From positions 507,001 to 571,000 of the forward strand of contig NZ_CP090419.1 of NCBI RefSeq assembly GCF_032716425.1: a stretch of DNA of 64,000 nucleotides, written 5' to 3'. The notes under the pieces were generated by a model. It searched no databases. It saw only the letters and a program-made list of their open reading frames with translations, and had not been told where the DNA came from. Made by a program: the position numbers and the translations under genes. Source of the stretch: Pseudoalteromonas sp. N1230-9 (GTDB lineage: Bacteria; Pseudomonadota; Gammaproteobacteria; Enterobacterales; Alteromonadaceae). Shown here piece after piece: positions 1 to 8,836 of the stretch. How positions within the stretch are numbered: the first letter of the stretch is position 1; each line of letters begins with the position of its first letter.

Positions 1-2
1 AT

Positions 3-599
3 AACGGCTCGCCAGCCATAATTATAGACTCATACCCACGAATCCGTGAACACTTAACAGGGACCCGATACTTAGCAAGTAATCCAAAGTTATTTACAGT
101 TGGTGTGGGCAGGTTAGAAGCGGCAAAGTCAATGAAGGGTGGGTTTATTGTTACTTTGATCGTCTCCGTCTCTTTTCATGCATTGGATCTTGTTTTGAGG
201 GATGAAACAACATGGCATGACTTCGTTGCAGGTGTTGCTGTTGATATGGCAGTTGTGGGGGCGACAATAGCTACAACATTACTGATAACTACCTTAGCAA
301 AATATTTTTTAGGTGCGGTAGTCATAACTTCAGCTTCTATCCCTTTAATTATAGTTGTCGCAGTAGGAACTGGATTTACCGTTTTGTCGATGATATTTAA
401 AAATGAAATTGATAACTTAGTAAGGTATTTGGCCGAAGAACTTAGAGTTATAGAGGTTAAAATCGCGGAAGGAATTATAAAACTTACACCCAAAAAGCCT
501 GTTTTGGAGGAGGTTCATTGTGATGGCCTGTCAAACTACTTTTACTCTTTGTTTGGTGTACCAAAACTAAATATCAAAGGTGGCTCATGTCGTTATTGA
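3..599 (+). CDS. C-terminal part of a membrane-inserting toxin-like protein (partial at window start)
   Basis: The frame is open from position 3 to the TGA at 597-599, so the gene begins outside the window; the GTG at 105 is only an internal candidate start. The visible roughly 198 residues have three hydrophobic, Gly/Ala/Val-rich segments, approximately encoded by 135-195, 225-315 and 315-400, then an amphipathic charged stretch and a short Cys-containing tail ending SCRY. I do not recognise a named family with certainty. Its reading frame overlaps the first of four tandem small membrane-protein genes by 13 nt, which is the arrangement expected of a polymorphic or type VI secretion effector followed by its immunity genes. 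A pore-forming or membrane-depolarising toxin domain is therefore my inference. The N-terminal part (VgrG, PAAR or other carrier domain) lies outside the window and would decide the matter. Confidence 0.6.
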   Translation, partial: NGSPAIIIDSYPRIREHLTGTRYLASNPKLFTVGVGRLEAAKSMKGGFIVTLIVSVSFHALDLVLRDETTWHDFVAGVAVDMAVVGATIATTLLITTLAKYFLGAVVITSASIPLIIVVAVGTGFTVLSMIFKNEIDNLVRYLAEELRVIEVKIAEGIIKLTPKKPVLEEVHCDGLSNYFYSLFGVPKLNIKGGSCRY

Positions 600-1177
600 A
601 GTGGGAAAAGTCAGAAGAGAGGTTTTCTGACCTCAAACTTAAAAATAAAATAATATTTTTTTTAGCCTTTATTTTTTTTCTTGGTATGGGCTGGGGTTAC
701 ATATATGGGTCATATTATGGTTTAGTTAATCATATACTTATTGATGACAGTTTGTTTTATATTAGTGAGTTTGGCTATGCGGCACCTTTGATATTTTTTA
801 TTCCATTTCCACTTTTTATTATTATAGCAGGAATCCAAAAAGCATTAGATTATAAGAATGATAAAACAAGTATTCTTATGCTGAAATCAATGTGTTTTGC
901 TATTCCTCTATATTTTATTTTTTCCATTATCTGTAGCTTTTACATTGAAGCAAATTTAAAAAACCATGGCTACACTTATTGTTCATGGTATAAGTATTCG
1001 CCAACACGCTCACCTGATGTATGGCTGAAAAATAGTGAGCTTTGTTTAAAAGTTCATCATTATGTTGTGTCAGATGTTGAAGAGTGGTTTGAGTGGCATA
1101 ATGAACAAGGTATTGAACCTCAACTTGATGAGCTAAAAGCCTTTATTGCTAAAAAAAACAAAGAGCAGGGACGATAA
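587..1177 (+). CDS. Tandem paralog 1, putative membrane immunity protein
   Basis: A 196-residue protein with a short charged N-terminus, hydrophobic segments at about residues 21-45, 62-86 and 100-120, and a polar C-terminal domain of 80 residues containing the Cys/Trp-rich motif HGYTYCSWYKYSP and a second Cys (ELCLK). The general look recalls the DUF1240 group of small membrane proteins from enterobacteria, but this is from memory. The start ATG lies inside the end of the upstream toxin-like gene, with AAAGGTGG as ribosome binding site, so translation is probably coupled. It is the first of four genes of identical length. Protection against the upstream toxin is inferred from position and topology only. 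Confidence 0.62.
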   Translation: MSLLKWEKSEERFSDLKLKNKIIFFLAFIFFLGMGWGYIYGSYYGLVNHILIDDSLFYISEFGYAAPLIFFIPFPLFIIIAGIQKALDYKNDKTSILMLKSMCFAIPLYFIFSIICSFYIEANLKNHGYTYCSWYKYSPTRSPDVWLKNSELCLKVHHYVVSDVEEWFEWHNEQGIEPQLDELKAFIAKKNKEQGR

Positions 1178-1213
1178 AATAGCCTAATATAATATATTTT
1201 AAAAAGGAACTTC

Positions 1214-1804
1214 ATGCTAATTTTAAAGTGGGAAAAATCAGATGAAAAGTTTCAAGAACTTACTTTAAAAGCTAAGTTTTTACATTTGTTTAGTTTCTTA
1301 CTCTTTTCAATATTTACAGCCACTTTATTGTATTTATCATACATAGGTGTTTTTAAGCATTTACTTCTGGACTCAAGACGTTTTTATATTAGCGAGACTG
1401 GCCTGCTAGCACCCGCGATATTCTTTTTACCTTTTCCATTTTTTATGGTTGTCGCAATTATTCAGAAAGTTTTTAATTATAAAATCGATCAAACATTTAA
1501 ATTTATGATAAAAACTTCAACTATTGGTATAGCCTTGTTTTTTGTTTCTATATTTGTTTGTAGTTTTTACATAGAAGCAAACTTAAAAAAGCATGGTTAT
1601 ACTTACTGCTCTTGGTATAAATTTTCCCCGACGCGCTCACCTGATGTGTGGTTAAAAGATAGCCGTTTTTGTTTGAAAGAGGGTGCAATTGTTGCTTTAG
1701 ACGTTGAGAAATGGTTTGAATATCATGACAATAAAGGTATTGAACCTCAACTTGATGAACTTAAAGTATTCATTACTAAAGCGCGTAAAGAGCAAGGTCG
1801 TTAA
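1214..1804 (+). CDS. Tandem paralog 2, putative membrane immunity protein
   Basis: This is again 196 residues with the same layout as the preceding gene: charged start (LKWEKSDEKF), three hydrophobic segments, then the SFYIEANL...YCSWYKFSP domain and the shared ending KEQGR. It is the most divergent copy: in the last 80 residues it differs from copy 1 at about 20 positions, mostly between residues 150 and 175, whereas copies 1, 3 and 4 differ from one another at only a few. The start has a clear AAAAAGGAACTTC ribosome binding site, a leader repeated almost exactly before copy 3. An immunity function is inferred. Confidence 0.6.
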   Translation: MLILKWEKSDEKFQELTLKAKFLHLFSFLLFSIFTATLLYLSYIGVFKHLLLDSRRFYISETGLLAPAIFFLPFPFFMVVAIIQKVFNYKIDQTFKFMIKTSTIGIALFFVSIFVCSFYIEANLKKHGYTYCSWYKFSPTRSPDVWLKDSRFCLKEGAIVALDVEKWFEYHDNKGIEPQLDELKVFITKARKEQGR

Positions 1805-1840
1805 AATATAAGAATATAATTCTATCTAAAAAGGAACTTC

Positions 1841-2431
1841 ATGCTGTTTTTTAGGGGAAAAGAATCTGAAGGAAATTTTTCAGATTTTGAACTCAATAAA
1901 AAAGTGATTATTTGTCTGACATTTATATTATTGCTGCTTTTGGCTTATGGATACATGTATGGTACTTACGTAGGTGTGAAAAATCATTTAATTATTAATG
2001 ATGAGCTATATTACATTAGTGAGGTAGGTTACCTAGCTCCAGCTGTTTTTTTAGTACCATTTCCTATTATTGCTATTATAGGCGGTGTTCAAAAGTTGTT
2101 AGGGAAAGAAAATAATAAAACTGCTAAACATCTAATAAAGTCATTGCTTTATGGTGTTCCCTTGTATGTGGCTTTTTCAATTATTTGTAGCTTTTATATC
2201 GAAGCAAACTTAAAAAACCATGGTTACACTTACTGTTCGTGGTATAAATTTTCCCCGACACGCTCCCCTGATGTATGGCTAAAAAATGGTGAACTTTGCT
2301 TGAAAGTTCATCATTATGTTGTGTTAGATGTTGAAGAGTGGTTTGAATGGCATAATGAACAAGGTATTGAACCTCAACTTGATGAGCTAAAAGCCTTTAT
2401 TGCTAAAAAAAATAAAGAGCAAGGTCGCTAA
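1841..2431 (+). CDS. Tandem paralog 3, putative membrane immunity protein
   Basis: A 196-residue paralog. The N-terminal membrane half is strongly diverged from its neighbours (for example it begins LFFRGKESEGNF rather than LLKWEKSEERF), but the last 80 residues differ from copy 1 at only three positions. It is preceded by the same AAAAAGGAACTTC leader as copy 2. Start-to-start spacing from the previous copy is 627 bp, identical to the first interval, which indicates duplication of a unit containing gene plus leader. An immunity function against a membrane toxin is inferred from context. Confidence 0.6.
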   Translation: MLFFRGKESEGNFSDFELNKKVIICLTFILLLLLAYGYMYGTYVGVKNHLIINDELYYISEVGYLAPAVFLVPFPIIAIIGGVQKLLGKENNKTAKHLIKSLLYGVPLYVAFSIICSFYIEANLKNHGYTYCSWYKFSPTRSPDVWLKNGELCLKVHHYVVLDVEEWFEWHNEQGIEPQLDELKAFIAKKNKEQGR

Positions 2432-2469
2432 AATAAACGAATGTAATTAGATATCAGAAAAGGAATTTC

Positions 2470-3060
2470 ATGCCATTTTTTAAATGGGAGAGATCAGATG
2501 AAAAGTTTTCTGATCTTAATTTTACTACTAAATGTTGGCTACTGTTTGGCTTGATATTTATGACTTGTATTGCGATTTTATTGCTTTATGGGGCAAATAA
2601 AGGAATGAATGAGCATGTGTTTTTTGATAAAGGTGATTATTATGTAAGTGAGGTTAGTATTCAGGCTCCTGCTTTCTTTTTATTACCATTCCCAGTATTA
2701 ATGATGATTGGGATAATTCAAAAGATCTTTAATTATAAAAATGAAAAAACATTTTTGCTGATGATAAAGTCAACATTAGCTGGCATAGTTTTATACTTTA
2801 TTTCGTCGATTGTGTTGAGTTTTTACATTGAAGCAAACTTAAAAAACCATGGCTACACTTACTGCTCTTGGTATAAATTTTCCCCAACACGCTCCCCCGA
2901 TGTATGGCTAAAAAATGATGAACTTTGTTTGAAAGTTCATCATTACGTTGTGTCTGATGTTAAAGAGTGGTTTGAGTGGCATAATGAGCAAGGTATCGAA
3001 CCGCAACTTGATGAACTAAAAGCCTTTATTGCTAAAGTAAATAAAGAGCAAGGTCGCTAA
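2470..3060 (+). CDS. Tandem paralog 4, putative membrane immunity protein
   Basis: Last of the four 196-residue paralogs. The N-terminal membrane part is again distinct (WLLFGLIFMTCIAILLLYG as first hydrophobic segment), while the last 80 residues differ from copy 1 at four positions. It has a GGAATTTC-type leader related to those of copies 2 and 3. A rho-independent terminator follows 45 bp downstream, so the toxin-like gene and the four paralogs probably form one transcription unit that ends here. Confidence 0.6.
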   Translation: MPFFKWERSDEKFSDLNFTTKCWLLFGLIFMTCIAILLLYGANKGMNEHVFFDKGDYYVSEVSIQAPAFFLLPFPVLMMIGIIQKIFNYKNEKTFLLMIKSTLAGIVLYFISSIVLSFYIEANLKNHGYTYCSWYKFSPTRSPDVWLKNDELCLKVHHYVVSDVKEWFEWHNEQGIEPQLDELKAFIAKVNKEQGR

Positions 3061-3104
3061 GTTAAATCGTGGCTGTTTGAAATTAGACAGTTTTAGTGTG
3101 ATTC

Positions 3105-3131
3105 AAAGCCGCAGATGCGGCTTTATTTTTT
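3105..3131 (+). terminator. Rho-independent terminator of the toxin/immunity unit
   Basis: An 8-bp stem (AAAGCCGC / GCGGCTTT) with an AGAT loop is followed by ATTTTTT. It overlaps the stop codon of the converging MscS-like gene. Confidence 0.85.
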
Positions 3132-3683
3132 GGGGCCTAGAATACGTTTTGTCGATGCTGTTTTCGTTGGGGCAGGGGCTTTGTTGAGCACCATCACAGG
3201 GCGGGTAACAAAGATGTTATTAGGGTAAATAACTTTATGCCCATCAACGTGTTCAAGCACAACATTCATTAATCCCATTTCAGTAATGCGACCTTCAAGA
3301 AAGTTTGCGCCATCAATCACTCTTACCCAATAGCCAACACGGCAGTCGTTTTGAATGAACATGAGTAAAAAGGCTGTTAAGTTACTAAGAAGTGACCATG
3401 CAGCAAACAGTGCAACGCCGAGCATGGCAAAAATTGAGGAGCCAAGCACTAACAAACCACGCAACTCGATCCCCCAAAAAACTAATACTAAGCACAGCAT
3501 AACAATGGCTAGAATAATATTTAGTAGGAGCTCTGCGCGGTATTCACGATGAGGATCGGCTTTTCCTTTGATTGCTTTAAGCAACAGCTTTTTTGTGGTT
3601 TTACGAAGCAACGGGTAAAGCAAAATCGCGATGATTGTGACGATTAAATGGTATTGCTCATTAAAAAGTTCGACGAAGTCCAA
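3123..3683 (-). CDS. Small MscS-family mechanosensitive channel-like protein
   Basis: A 186-residue membrane protein. Hydrophobic segments lie near residues 12-30, 52-70 and 75-110; the last is the Gly/Ala-rich pore-lining type helix of the MscS family. A short beta domain follows (GYWVRVIDGANFLEGRITEMG... and a YPNNIF motif), as in the MscS middle domain. It lacks the long C-terminal vestibule of full-length MscS (about 286 residues). The start is TTG with AGGA six bases upstream; no ATG in frame fits better. Likely an inner membrane ion or osmotic-stress channel, though short family members are poorly characterised. Confidence 0.75.
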   Translation of the reverse strand: MDFVELFNEQYHLIVTIIAILLYPLLRKTTKKLLLKAIKGKADPHREYRAELLLNIILAIVMLCLVLVFWGIELRGLLVLGSSIFAMLGVALFAAWSLLSNLTAFLLMFIQNDCRVGYWVRVIDGANFLEGRITEMGLMNVVLEHVDGHKVIYPNNIFVTRPVMVLNKAPAPTKTASTKRILGPKK

Positions 3684-3747
3684 ATGGGTTCCTAAGTTAA
3701 AGATTTACGCACCAATTTTAGCGTTTTAGGCTGTGAAAAACAGTACT

Positions 3748-5463
3748 TTAAAAAGTATTTTTAACGGTGACGAGCCACTGCACAGAGTCAATATCATCAT
3801 CTTGTTTGTTAATTGGCGCAGCAATATCGAGGTGAATAACCGTGCCTGCATTTGCGCGACTTGGGGCTAAGCGAAGCCCAACTCCGACGTTTTGTAATAC
3901 GTTGCCGTTGGAGCCATTGTCTTTATCGTTATACCAAGCACGGCCTATATCGTAAAAGGCTGCACCGCCGACTTTAAATAATTGTAGTAAGTCATATTCC
4001 CAATAATAGCGTTTTTCTAATGTTACTAGAAAGCTGCGATCACCTACTTGGTAATCCAAAGGGTAACCGCGTAAACCATTCTCGCCCCCTAAGGTTAGTT
4101 GCTTATCTGCGGTCAGGTTTTTTGCATATTGCAGACGCACTTTTGCATACCAAGTTTGTTGTATGCTGGTGTTTAAGTAGTACTGAACTTGTGAACTGGT
4201 TATTAAGTTTTCAACATCGTCTTGCTCTTCATTCCAATAGCCATCAATGTCTGCTTTGAAACGCCATAGTTGATTATCACCAGTGTAATGCGCTTTAGAT
4301 AAAGAGAGCGAGTAAATGGTGCGGCTGGCATCATCACTTATATCTTTACTTGAATAGCCCAGTAAGGCACTAATATTCCAGCCTAAATTAAGATCCTCGG
4401 TGCGGTAGATACTGTCAAAATTTCTCACTTTAACAAAATGGTCTTCAAACCACTGGCCACGAATATAGGGGTAACTTACGTTACGATCATTGGCGATCGG
4501 TAAATGTGTTTCAGGAATGGCTGCAAAGGTATCTTCCCGGTTTTCAAACCCGATGCTAAGGCGCTGAGTCCAATTATTTGCAAAATGACGTGAGTGGCCA
4601 AAGTAGGCCCTATTTAAAATCGTTTTTTGTTCAAATTCGCTAACAACATCACCGCGGTAATATAGCGACTCACGACGCTGGTCAGAGTAACTCGTAAAAC
4701 CATAGCTGTAAGGAGTATCTATTGAGAAAAAGGGATAACTTAAATCTATGTAGTGGCGTTTACCATCATCGTTGTCTGAGTATTCAATACGCCCTCGATA
4801 ACGGCTAGATAGAATATTAGGATCATCATATACGAATAGATAACCGGTACGATCAGCATCACGCGTGCGCGAGAAAGAAACGCGTTTACCCCATCCTAAA
4901 AAGTTAGATTCACGAAAACCAATACTCGATTCGTTTTCACCGCCACTGCGGCTAAAGCTTATTTCAGGAAGCAAAGTCCATAAATCACGCGTCACGACCT
5001 TCACACGAACATTACCATCGCAATCAAGGTTAGCGTGAATGCGTGCGTCATATAGGTAGCCTTGCTTACGTAGGAGCCGCTCTGATTCTAGTAGCTTACG
5101 AGGGTTATAAGTATCGCCTTCACTGAACAGTAAAACGCTATGAATAACCTCAGGCTCCGTTGTCATGTGCGCGCGGTTTGCAAAGCGAAATAGAAAGTTA
5201 TCTTCTTCTTCAAGTTTAGTGTTGAAGACATTAAGTTGCTCAAGCTCGACAGCAACAATTTTGCGATTTTCGGCGGCTTCGGGGAGTGGGTTGTCGGTAT
5301 CAAGTTGGCGACGTAGGTTGTTATCTTGTGATTTAAGCGTACGTTGGTTTTGACAATAATTGTTATCATCACTAGGTAGCTGCTGCGCATATGCACTTGC
5401 TGCCATGCTTACTGTCAGTAATGTCGTTAACCGAGCAACAAAGTGCGACTGCTTAAATCCCAT
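3748..5463 (-). CDS. Omp85/BamA-like outer membrane beta-barrel protein
   Basis: 571 residues. A signal peptide is seen (MGFKQSHFVARLTTLLTVSMAASAYA). Residues about 65-160 look like a POTRA-type region (RKIVAVELEQLNVFN... LLFSEGDTYNPRKLLESERLLRKQGYLYDA). The rest is a beta barrel with the family motif GLRGYP near residue 470 and a C-terminal Phe, as needed for recognition by the Bam complex. It is shorter than BamA (about 800) and has one clear POTRA instead of five. The role could be lipid or protein insertion or transport at the outer membrane; the substrate is unknown. Translation starts at ATG with AAGGGTG upstream. It stands alone. Confidence 0.75.
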   Translation of the reverse strand: MGFKQSHFVARLTTLLTVSMAASAYAQQLPSDDNNYCQNQRTLKSQDNNLRRQLDTDNPLPEAAENRKIVAVELEQLNVFNTKLEEEDNFLFRFANRAHMTTEPEVIHSVLLFSEGDTYNPRKLLESERLLRKQGYLYDARIHANLDCDGNVRVKVVTRDLWTLLPEISFSRSGGENESSIGFRESNFLGWGKRVSFSRTRDADRTGYLFVYDDPNILSSRYRGRIEYSDNDDGKRHYIDLSYPFFSIDTPYSYGFTSYSDQRRESLYYRGDVVSEFEQKTILNRAYFGHSRHFANNWTQRLSIGFENREDTFAAIPETHLPIANDRNVSYPYIRGQWFEDHFVKVRNFDSIYRTEDLNLGWNISALLGYSSKDISDDASRTIYSLSLSKAHYTGDNQLWRFKADIDGYWNEEQDDVENLITSSQVQYYLNTSIQQTWYAKVRLQYAKNLTADKQLTLGGENGLRGYPLDYQVGDRSFLVTLEKRYYWEYDLLQLFKVGGAAFYDIGRAWYNDKDNGSNGNVLQNVGVGLRLAPSRANAGTVIHLDIAAPINKQDDDIDSVQWLVTVKNTF

Positions 5464-5530
5464 TTACACCCTTAGTTGTTTATGTCTTATACAGATACTA
5501 CATACTAAGCGCAGAAAAAAGTCTAGCTTA

Positions 5531-5827
5531 TTATTGTAACTGCATAACTAAATACTGATAAAGGTCAGCTAATAAGGCTGCTGCTTCAACGCCTTCGGCG
5601 TTAATCCAAATACTTTCACTGTAATGTTCAAAGTTTAGATTAAAACTATGATCTGTAAAGTGAAACCTTACTCTATGTCGATCAGCTCCTGCATCAAAGT
5701 CAGCGGTTTGAATAGCTGGAGCGTGCAGGAAAAGTGTAGCCCATAACGCAAAGTCTTCATCGGTGGGATGTTCGCTTGGCGTGATGATAATAACTTGATG
5801 TTCAGCATCGTATAAAAGTTCAGTCAT
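5531..5827 (-). CDS. Small conserved protein, DUF3630-like
   Basis: 98 residues, soluble, acidic, with the stretch SIWINAEGVEAAALLADLYQ near residues 68-87, which I associate with the DUF3630 family of gammaproteobacterial proteins. It follows recQ by 7 bp on the same strand, so it is probably co-transcribed with it. No catalytic motif is apparent and the function is unknown. Confidence 0.55.
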   Translation of the reverse strand: MTELLYDAEHQVIIITPSEHPTDEDFALWATLFLHAPAIQTADFDAGADRHRVRFHFTDHSFNLNFEHYSESIWINAEGVEAAALLADLYQYLVMQLQ

Positions 5828-5834
5828 ACTTACC

Positions 5835-7667
5835 CTAGTTGGCTGCGAGGTAATCGCGAATGGTATTTAAAAACGGTGCCCCGTACTTGTTAAGCTTTGT
5901 AAAACCAACACCCGATACTTTCAAGAACTCACTGTCATTGGTTGGCATTAGCTGCGCCATTTCAGCAAGGGTTTTATCATTGAACACCACATAAGGCGGC
6001 ACATCGTCCGCATCTGCAAGCTCCTTACGTAGAGCACGCAGCCGCGCAAACAGCTTTTTATCATAATTAAATTGAGCGAGTTTATCTTGGTATACGTGTT
6101 TCGCTTGAAGGCGGGGTTCTGCCAGCTGTAGGGCGTATTCACTTTTAAGCACTGCACGTGCAGCTTCGGTTAAACGAAGCGAAGAACCTTGTGTGATGTC
6201 TTGGCTCAATAAACCCTGATGAATAAGCTGCCTTAAAATACTCAGCCAAAACTCCACACTGTGATCTTTACCTATCCCATAGGTGCTTAGCTGGTGGTGA
6301 TTATTATCACGGATACGACTGGTGTTAGCGCCGCGCAACAGCTCAACAATATAACCAATACCAAAGCGTTGCTCAGCACGGTAAACACAGGATAGTGCTT
6401 GCTGGGCAACCAGTGTACCGTCAAAGCTTTTTGGTGGATTTAGGCAGATATCGCAGTTGCCACACGTTTCGCGTTTGTATTCACTAAAGTAATTGAGCAA
6501 GATTTGTCTGCGACAGGTTTGTGCTTCGGCAAAGCTGGCCATAGCGTTAAAGCGCTGCTCTTCAACACGGCGACGTTGCTCGTCCTCAATATCTTCAAAA
6601 AAGCGGCGTACGCGGCCGATATCAGCCGGATCAAAATACATAATCGCTTCTGCTGCAAGGCCATCACGACCAGCACGGCCTGTTTCTTGGTAATAGGCTT
6701 CAATGCTTTTTGGAATATCGTAATGCACTACAAATCGCACGTTTGGTTTGTTGATGCCCATGCCAAACGCAACGGTGGCGACCACAATTTGAATATCGTC
6801 ACGAGCAAAGCCCGATTGTACAAATTGGCGTTGCTCGTTACTCATACCTGCATGATAAGCCGCGGCATTAAATCCTGCGTCAGCGAGCTTTTCAGCCACA
6901 TCATCAACCCGTTTTCGGCTGGTACAGTAAATTATACCGCTTTGATTTTGCTGCTCTTTTAAATAACGAAGTAGTTGCACCATCGGTTTGAACTTTTCTT
7001 CAATGGTGTAACGAATATTGGGTCTGTCGAAGCTGCCAGTGTGCACGTATGGGTGATTAAGCTGGAGCTGTTCAATAATATCGTAGCGCGTTGCTTTGTC
7101 TGCTGTGGCAGTTAAGGCCATCATGGGCACATGCATAAAACGCTGTTTTAATTCATTGAGCCTACAGTAATGTGGCCTAAAATCGTGCCCCCAATGCGAT
7201 ACACAATGGGCTTCATCAATCGCAAATAAGGCTAGCTTAAGATGGCTCAAACGCTCTAAAAAATCATGCTGTAAGACTTTTTCTGGTGCAACATATAAAA
7301 GCTTAATTTGACCATAATGCAGTTGCTGATACACCGCTTGTTGTTCTTCAAATGGCAAGCTGTTGTTAATATAAGCGGCTTGAACACCAAGGGCACGAAG
7401 TTGCGCAACCTGATCTTGCATGAGGGAAATAAGTGGCGAAATGACCACTGTGACGCCATCAAGGATCAAAGCAGGTACTTGATAGCACAATGACTTACCA
7501 CCGCCAGTAGGAAGCAGCACGAGCGAATCTTGTCCGTCTAGCGCGGCGGCTATAATAGCGTGTTGGCCATCACGAAACTCACTGTAACCAAATACTTGTT
7601 TGAGTACGGCTTGTGGTGAGCGAATGGGTGTGTTGGTTGTTGCGGTATTGGTATTCATCGCGAGCAT
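5835..7667 (-). CDS. recQ: ATP-dependent DNA helicase RecQ
   Basis: 610 residues, the usual RecQ length. It is a 3'-5' DNA helicase acting in RecF-pathway recombination and fork repair. Visible features: Walker A LLPTGGGKSL at 51-60; DEAH box at 151-154; the helicase motif ATADKAT; motif VI QETGRAGRDG; a zinc-binding Cys set (CRRQILLNYF... CGNCDIC) near 385-408; a winged-helix RQC region; and a C-terminal HRDC domain from about 530. ATG at 7667 is taken; an alternative ATG lies three codons later. A 242-bp intergenic region separates it from divergent rarD. Confidence 0.95.
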   Translation of the reverse strand: MLAMNTNTATTNTPIRSPQAVLKQVFGYSEFRDGQHAIIAAALDGQDSLVLLPTGGGKSLCYQVPALILDGVTVVISPLISLMQDQVAQLRALGVQAAYINNSLPFEEQQAVYQQLHYGQIKLLYVAPEKVLQHDFLERLSHLKLALFAIDEAHCVSHWGHDFRPHYCRLNELKQRFMHVPMMALTATADKATRYDIIEQLQLNHPYVHTGSFDRPNIRYTIEEKFKPMVQLLRYLKEQQNQSGIIYCTSRKRVDDVAEKLADAGFNAAAYHAGMSNEQRQFVQSGFARDDIQIVVATVAFGMGINKPNVRFVVHYDIPKSIEAYYQETGRAGRDGLAAEAIMYFDPADIGRVRRFFEDIEDEQRRRVEEQRFNAMASFAEAQTCRRQILLNYFSEYKRETCGNCDICLNPPKSFDGTLVAQQALSCVYRAEQRFGIGYIVELLRGANTSRIRDNNHHQLSTYGIGKDHSVEFWLSILRQLIHQGLLSQDITQGSSLRLTEAARAVLKSEYALQLAEPRLQAKHVYQDKLAQFNYDKKLFARLRALRKELADADDVPPYVVFNDKTLAEMAQLMPTNDSEFLKVSGVGFTKLNKYGAPFLNTIRDYLAAN

Positions 7668-7909
7668 TTTAGTGTTTTTTTATAGCGATGTCTTTAGCAA
7701 TATACTTAAACAACCTCAAGATGCAGAATTCAACGTTTCACAGGGGCTTAATATCAAGGCGTTACTTTGCAACAATCAGTCCCTTTTAAGAAGTAACAAC
7801 GATGAGAGTAAGTGCCTGTGGAGCGCCCAAAGGGTTTATTTAACCCGTTTTAGTTGCGCAGTTAGAAAGGGGGCGTAAAATAGTGTTTTTAATCAATAAA
7901 GCCTAACTT

Positions 7910-8833
7910 ATGCCTACCAATACCGAACAGCGAAAAGGGGTCATTTTCGCATGTTTAGCCTTTTTTATGTGGGGCTTAGCACCCATTTATTTTAAGCTTC
8001 TACAAGATATTTCTGCTTTTGAAATATTGATGCACCGTGTTATTTGGTCGGTGTTATTTTTACTTCTTATTATTGCTGTTCGTCATCAGTGGCAGCGAAT
8101 TCGAGTTGCTTTAAGTCAGCCTAAACTGCTGTTTATGCTGGTGGTTACCGCTACCTTGTTGGGTTTTAATTGGGGGTTGTTTATTTGGGCGGTGAATAAT
8201 AACCACATGCTGGATGCAAGCTTAGGTTATTACATAAACCCGCTTTTAAATGTATTACTAGGGATGCTTTTTTTAGGTGAGCGTTTACGTAAGTGGCAAG
8301 GTGTTGCAGTAGGTTTAGCCTTGTGCGGGGTACTGTTACAGTTGGTAAATTTTGGCTCTTTCCCTGTGGTTGCGTTCTCATTGGCGGGCTCGTTTGCTAT
8401 TTATGGTTTACTACGTAAAAAGCTGCCTATTGAGTCATTACCAGGTTTGTTGCTCGAAGCGCTAATTTTACTGCCTGTTGCATTGATTTACTGGTGGTTA
8501 ATGGTGCCGACTACAAGTTCAGATTTTACTGCTAATAATTGGCATATTAACTTATTGCTGATCAGTGCTGGTGTTGTGACAACTTTACCTCTTTTATGTT
8601 TTACAGGTGCAGCTAAGCGCTTGCAATACAGTACCTTAGGTTTTTTCCAGTATATAGGTCCGAGTTTAATGTTTGTGCTTGCTGTGGCGTTTTATGGTGA
8701 AGTATTTGATGCTGAGCGGGTGGTCACATTTGCGTGTATTTGGAGTGCGTTGGCATTATTTAGTTGGGACTCTTATCGCCAAAGCCGTAAGCAGCGAAAA
8801 GCACAGCTAGCCGCCGTAACTAAGCCAGTATAA
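7910..8833 (+). CDS. rarD: RarD-type EamA family transporter
   Basis: 307 residues with about ten transmembrane helices in two EamA repeats and the RarD-typical start KGVIFACLAFFMWGLAPIYFKLLQ. The best-known member is E. coli RarD (chloramphenicol-sensitive protein); members export small metabolites, and the substrate here is unknown. The C-terminus is Lys/Arg-rich and cytoplasmic. It is monocistronic; its end lies 3 bp from the end of the converging diguanylate cyclase gene, without an evident terminator between. Confidence 0.85.
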   Translation: MPTNTEQRKGVIFACLAFFMWGLAPIYFKLLQDISAFEILMHRVIWSVLFLLLIIAVRHQWQRIRVALSQPKLLFMLVVTATLLGFNWGLFIWAVNNNHMLDASLGYYINPLLNVLLGMLFLGERLRKWQGVAVGLALCGVLLQLVNFGSFPVVAFSLAGSFAIYGLLRKKLPIESLPGLLLEALILLPVALIYWWLMVPTTSSDFTANNWHINLLLISAGVVTTLPLLCFTGAAKRLQYSTLGFFQYIGPSLMFVLAVAFYGEVFDAERVVTFACIWSALALFSWDSYRQSRKQRKAQLAAVTKPV

Positions 8834-8836
8834 AGC

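Larger units (their letters stand above)
587..3060 (+). repeat. Four-unit tandem gene duplication (unit about 627 bp)
   Basis: The four genes start at 587, 1214, 1841 and 2470, giving periods of 627, 627 and 629 bp. Each unit contains a 196-codon gene and a 36-38 bp spacer with a shared ribosome binding site. Similarity is highest in the 3' 240 bp of each gene and low in the first 350 bp. Confidence 0.85.

Noticed and set aside
5163..5396. Frames inside the Omp85 gene on both strands
   Set aside because: They are other-frame shadows of a gene with clear signal peptide and barrel features.
7600..7878. Open frame of 92 codons between recQ and rarD
   Set aside because: It overlaps the recQ start, has no ribosome binding site and no recognisable protein; the region is better seen as the divergent promoter area.
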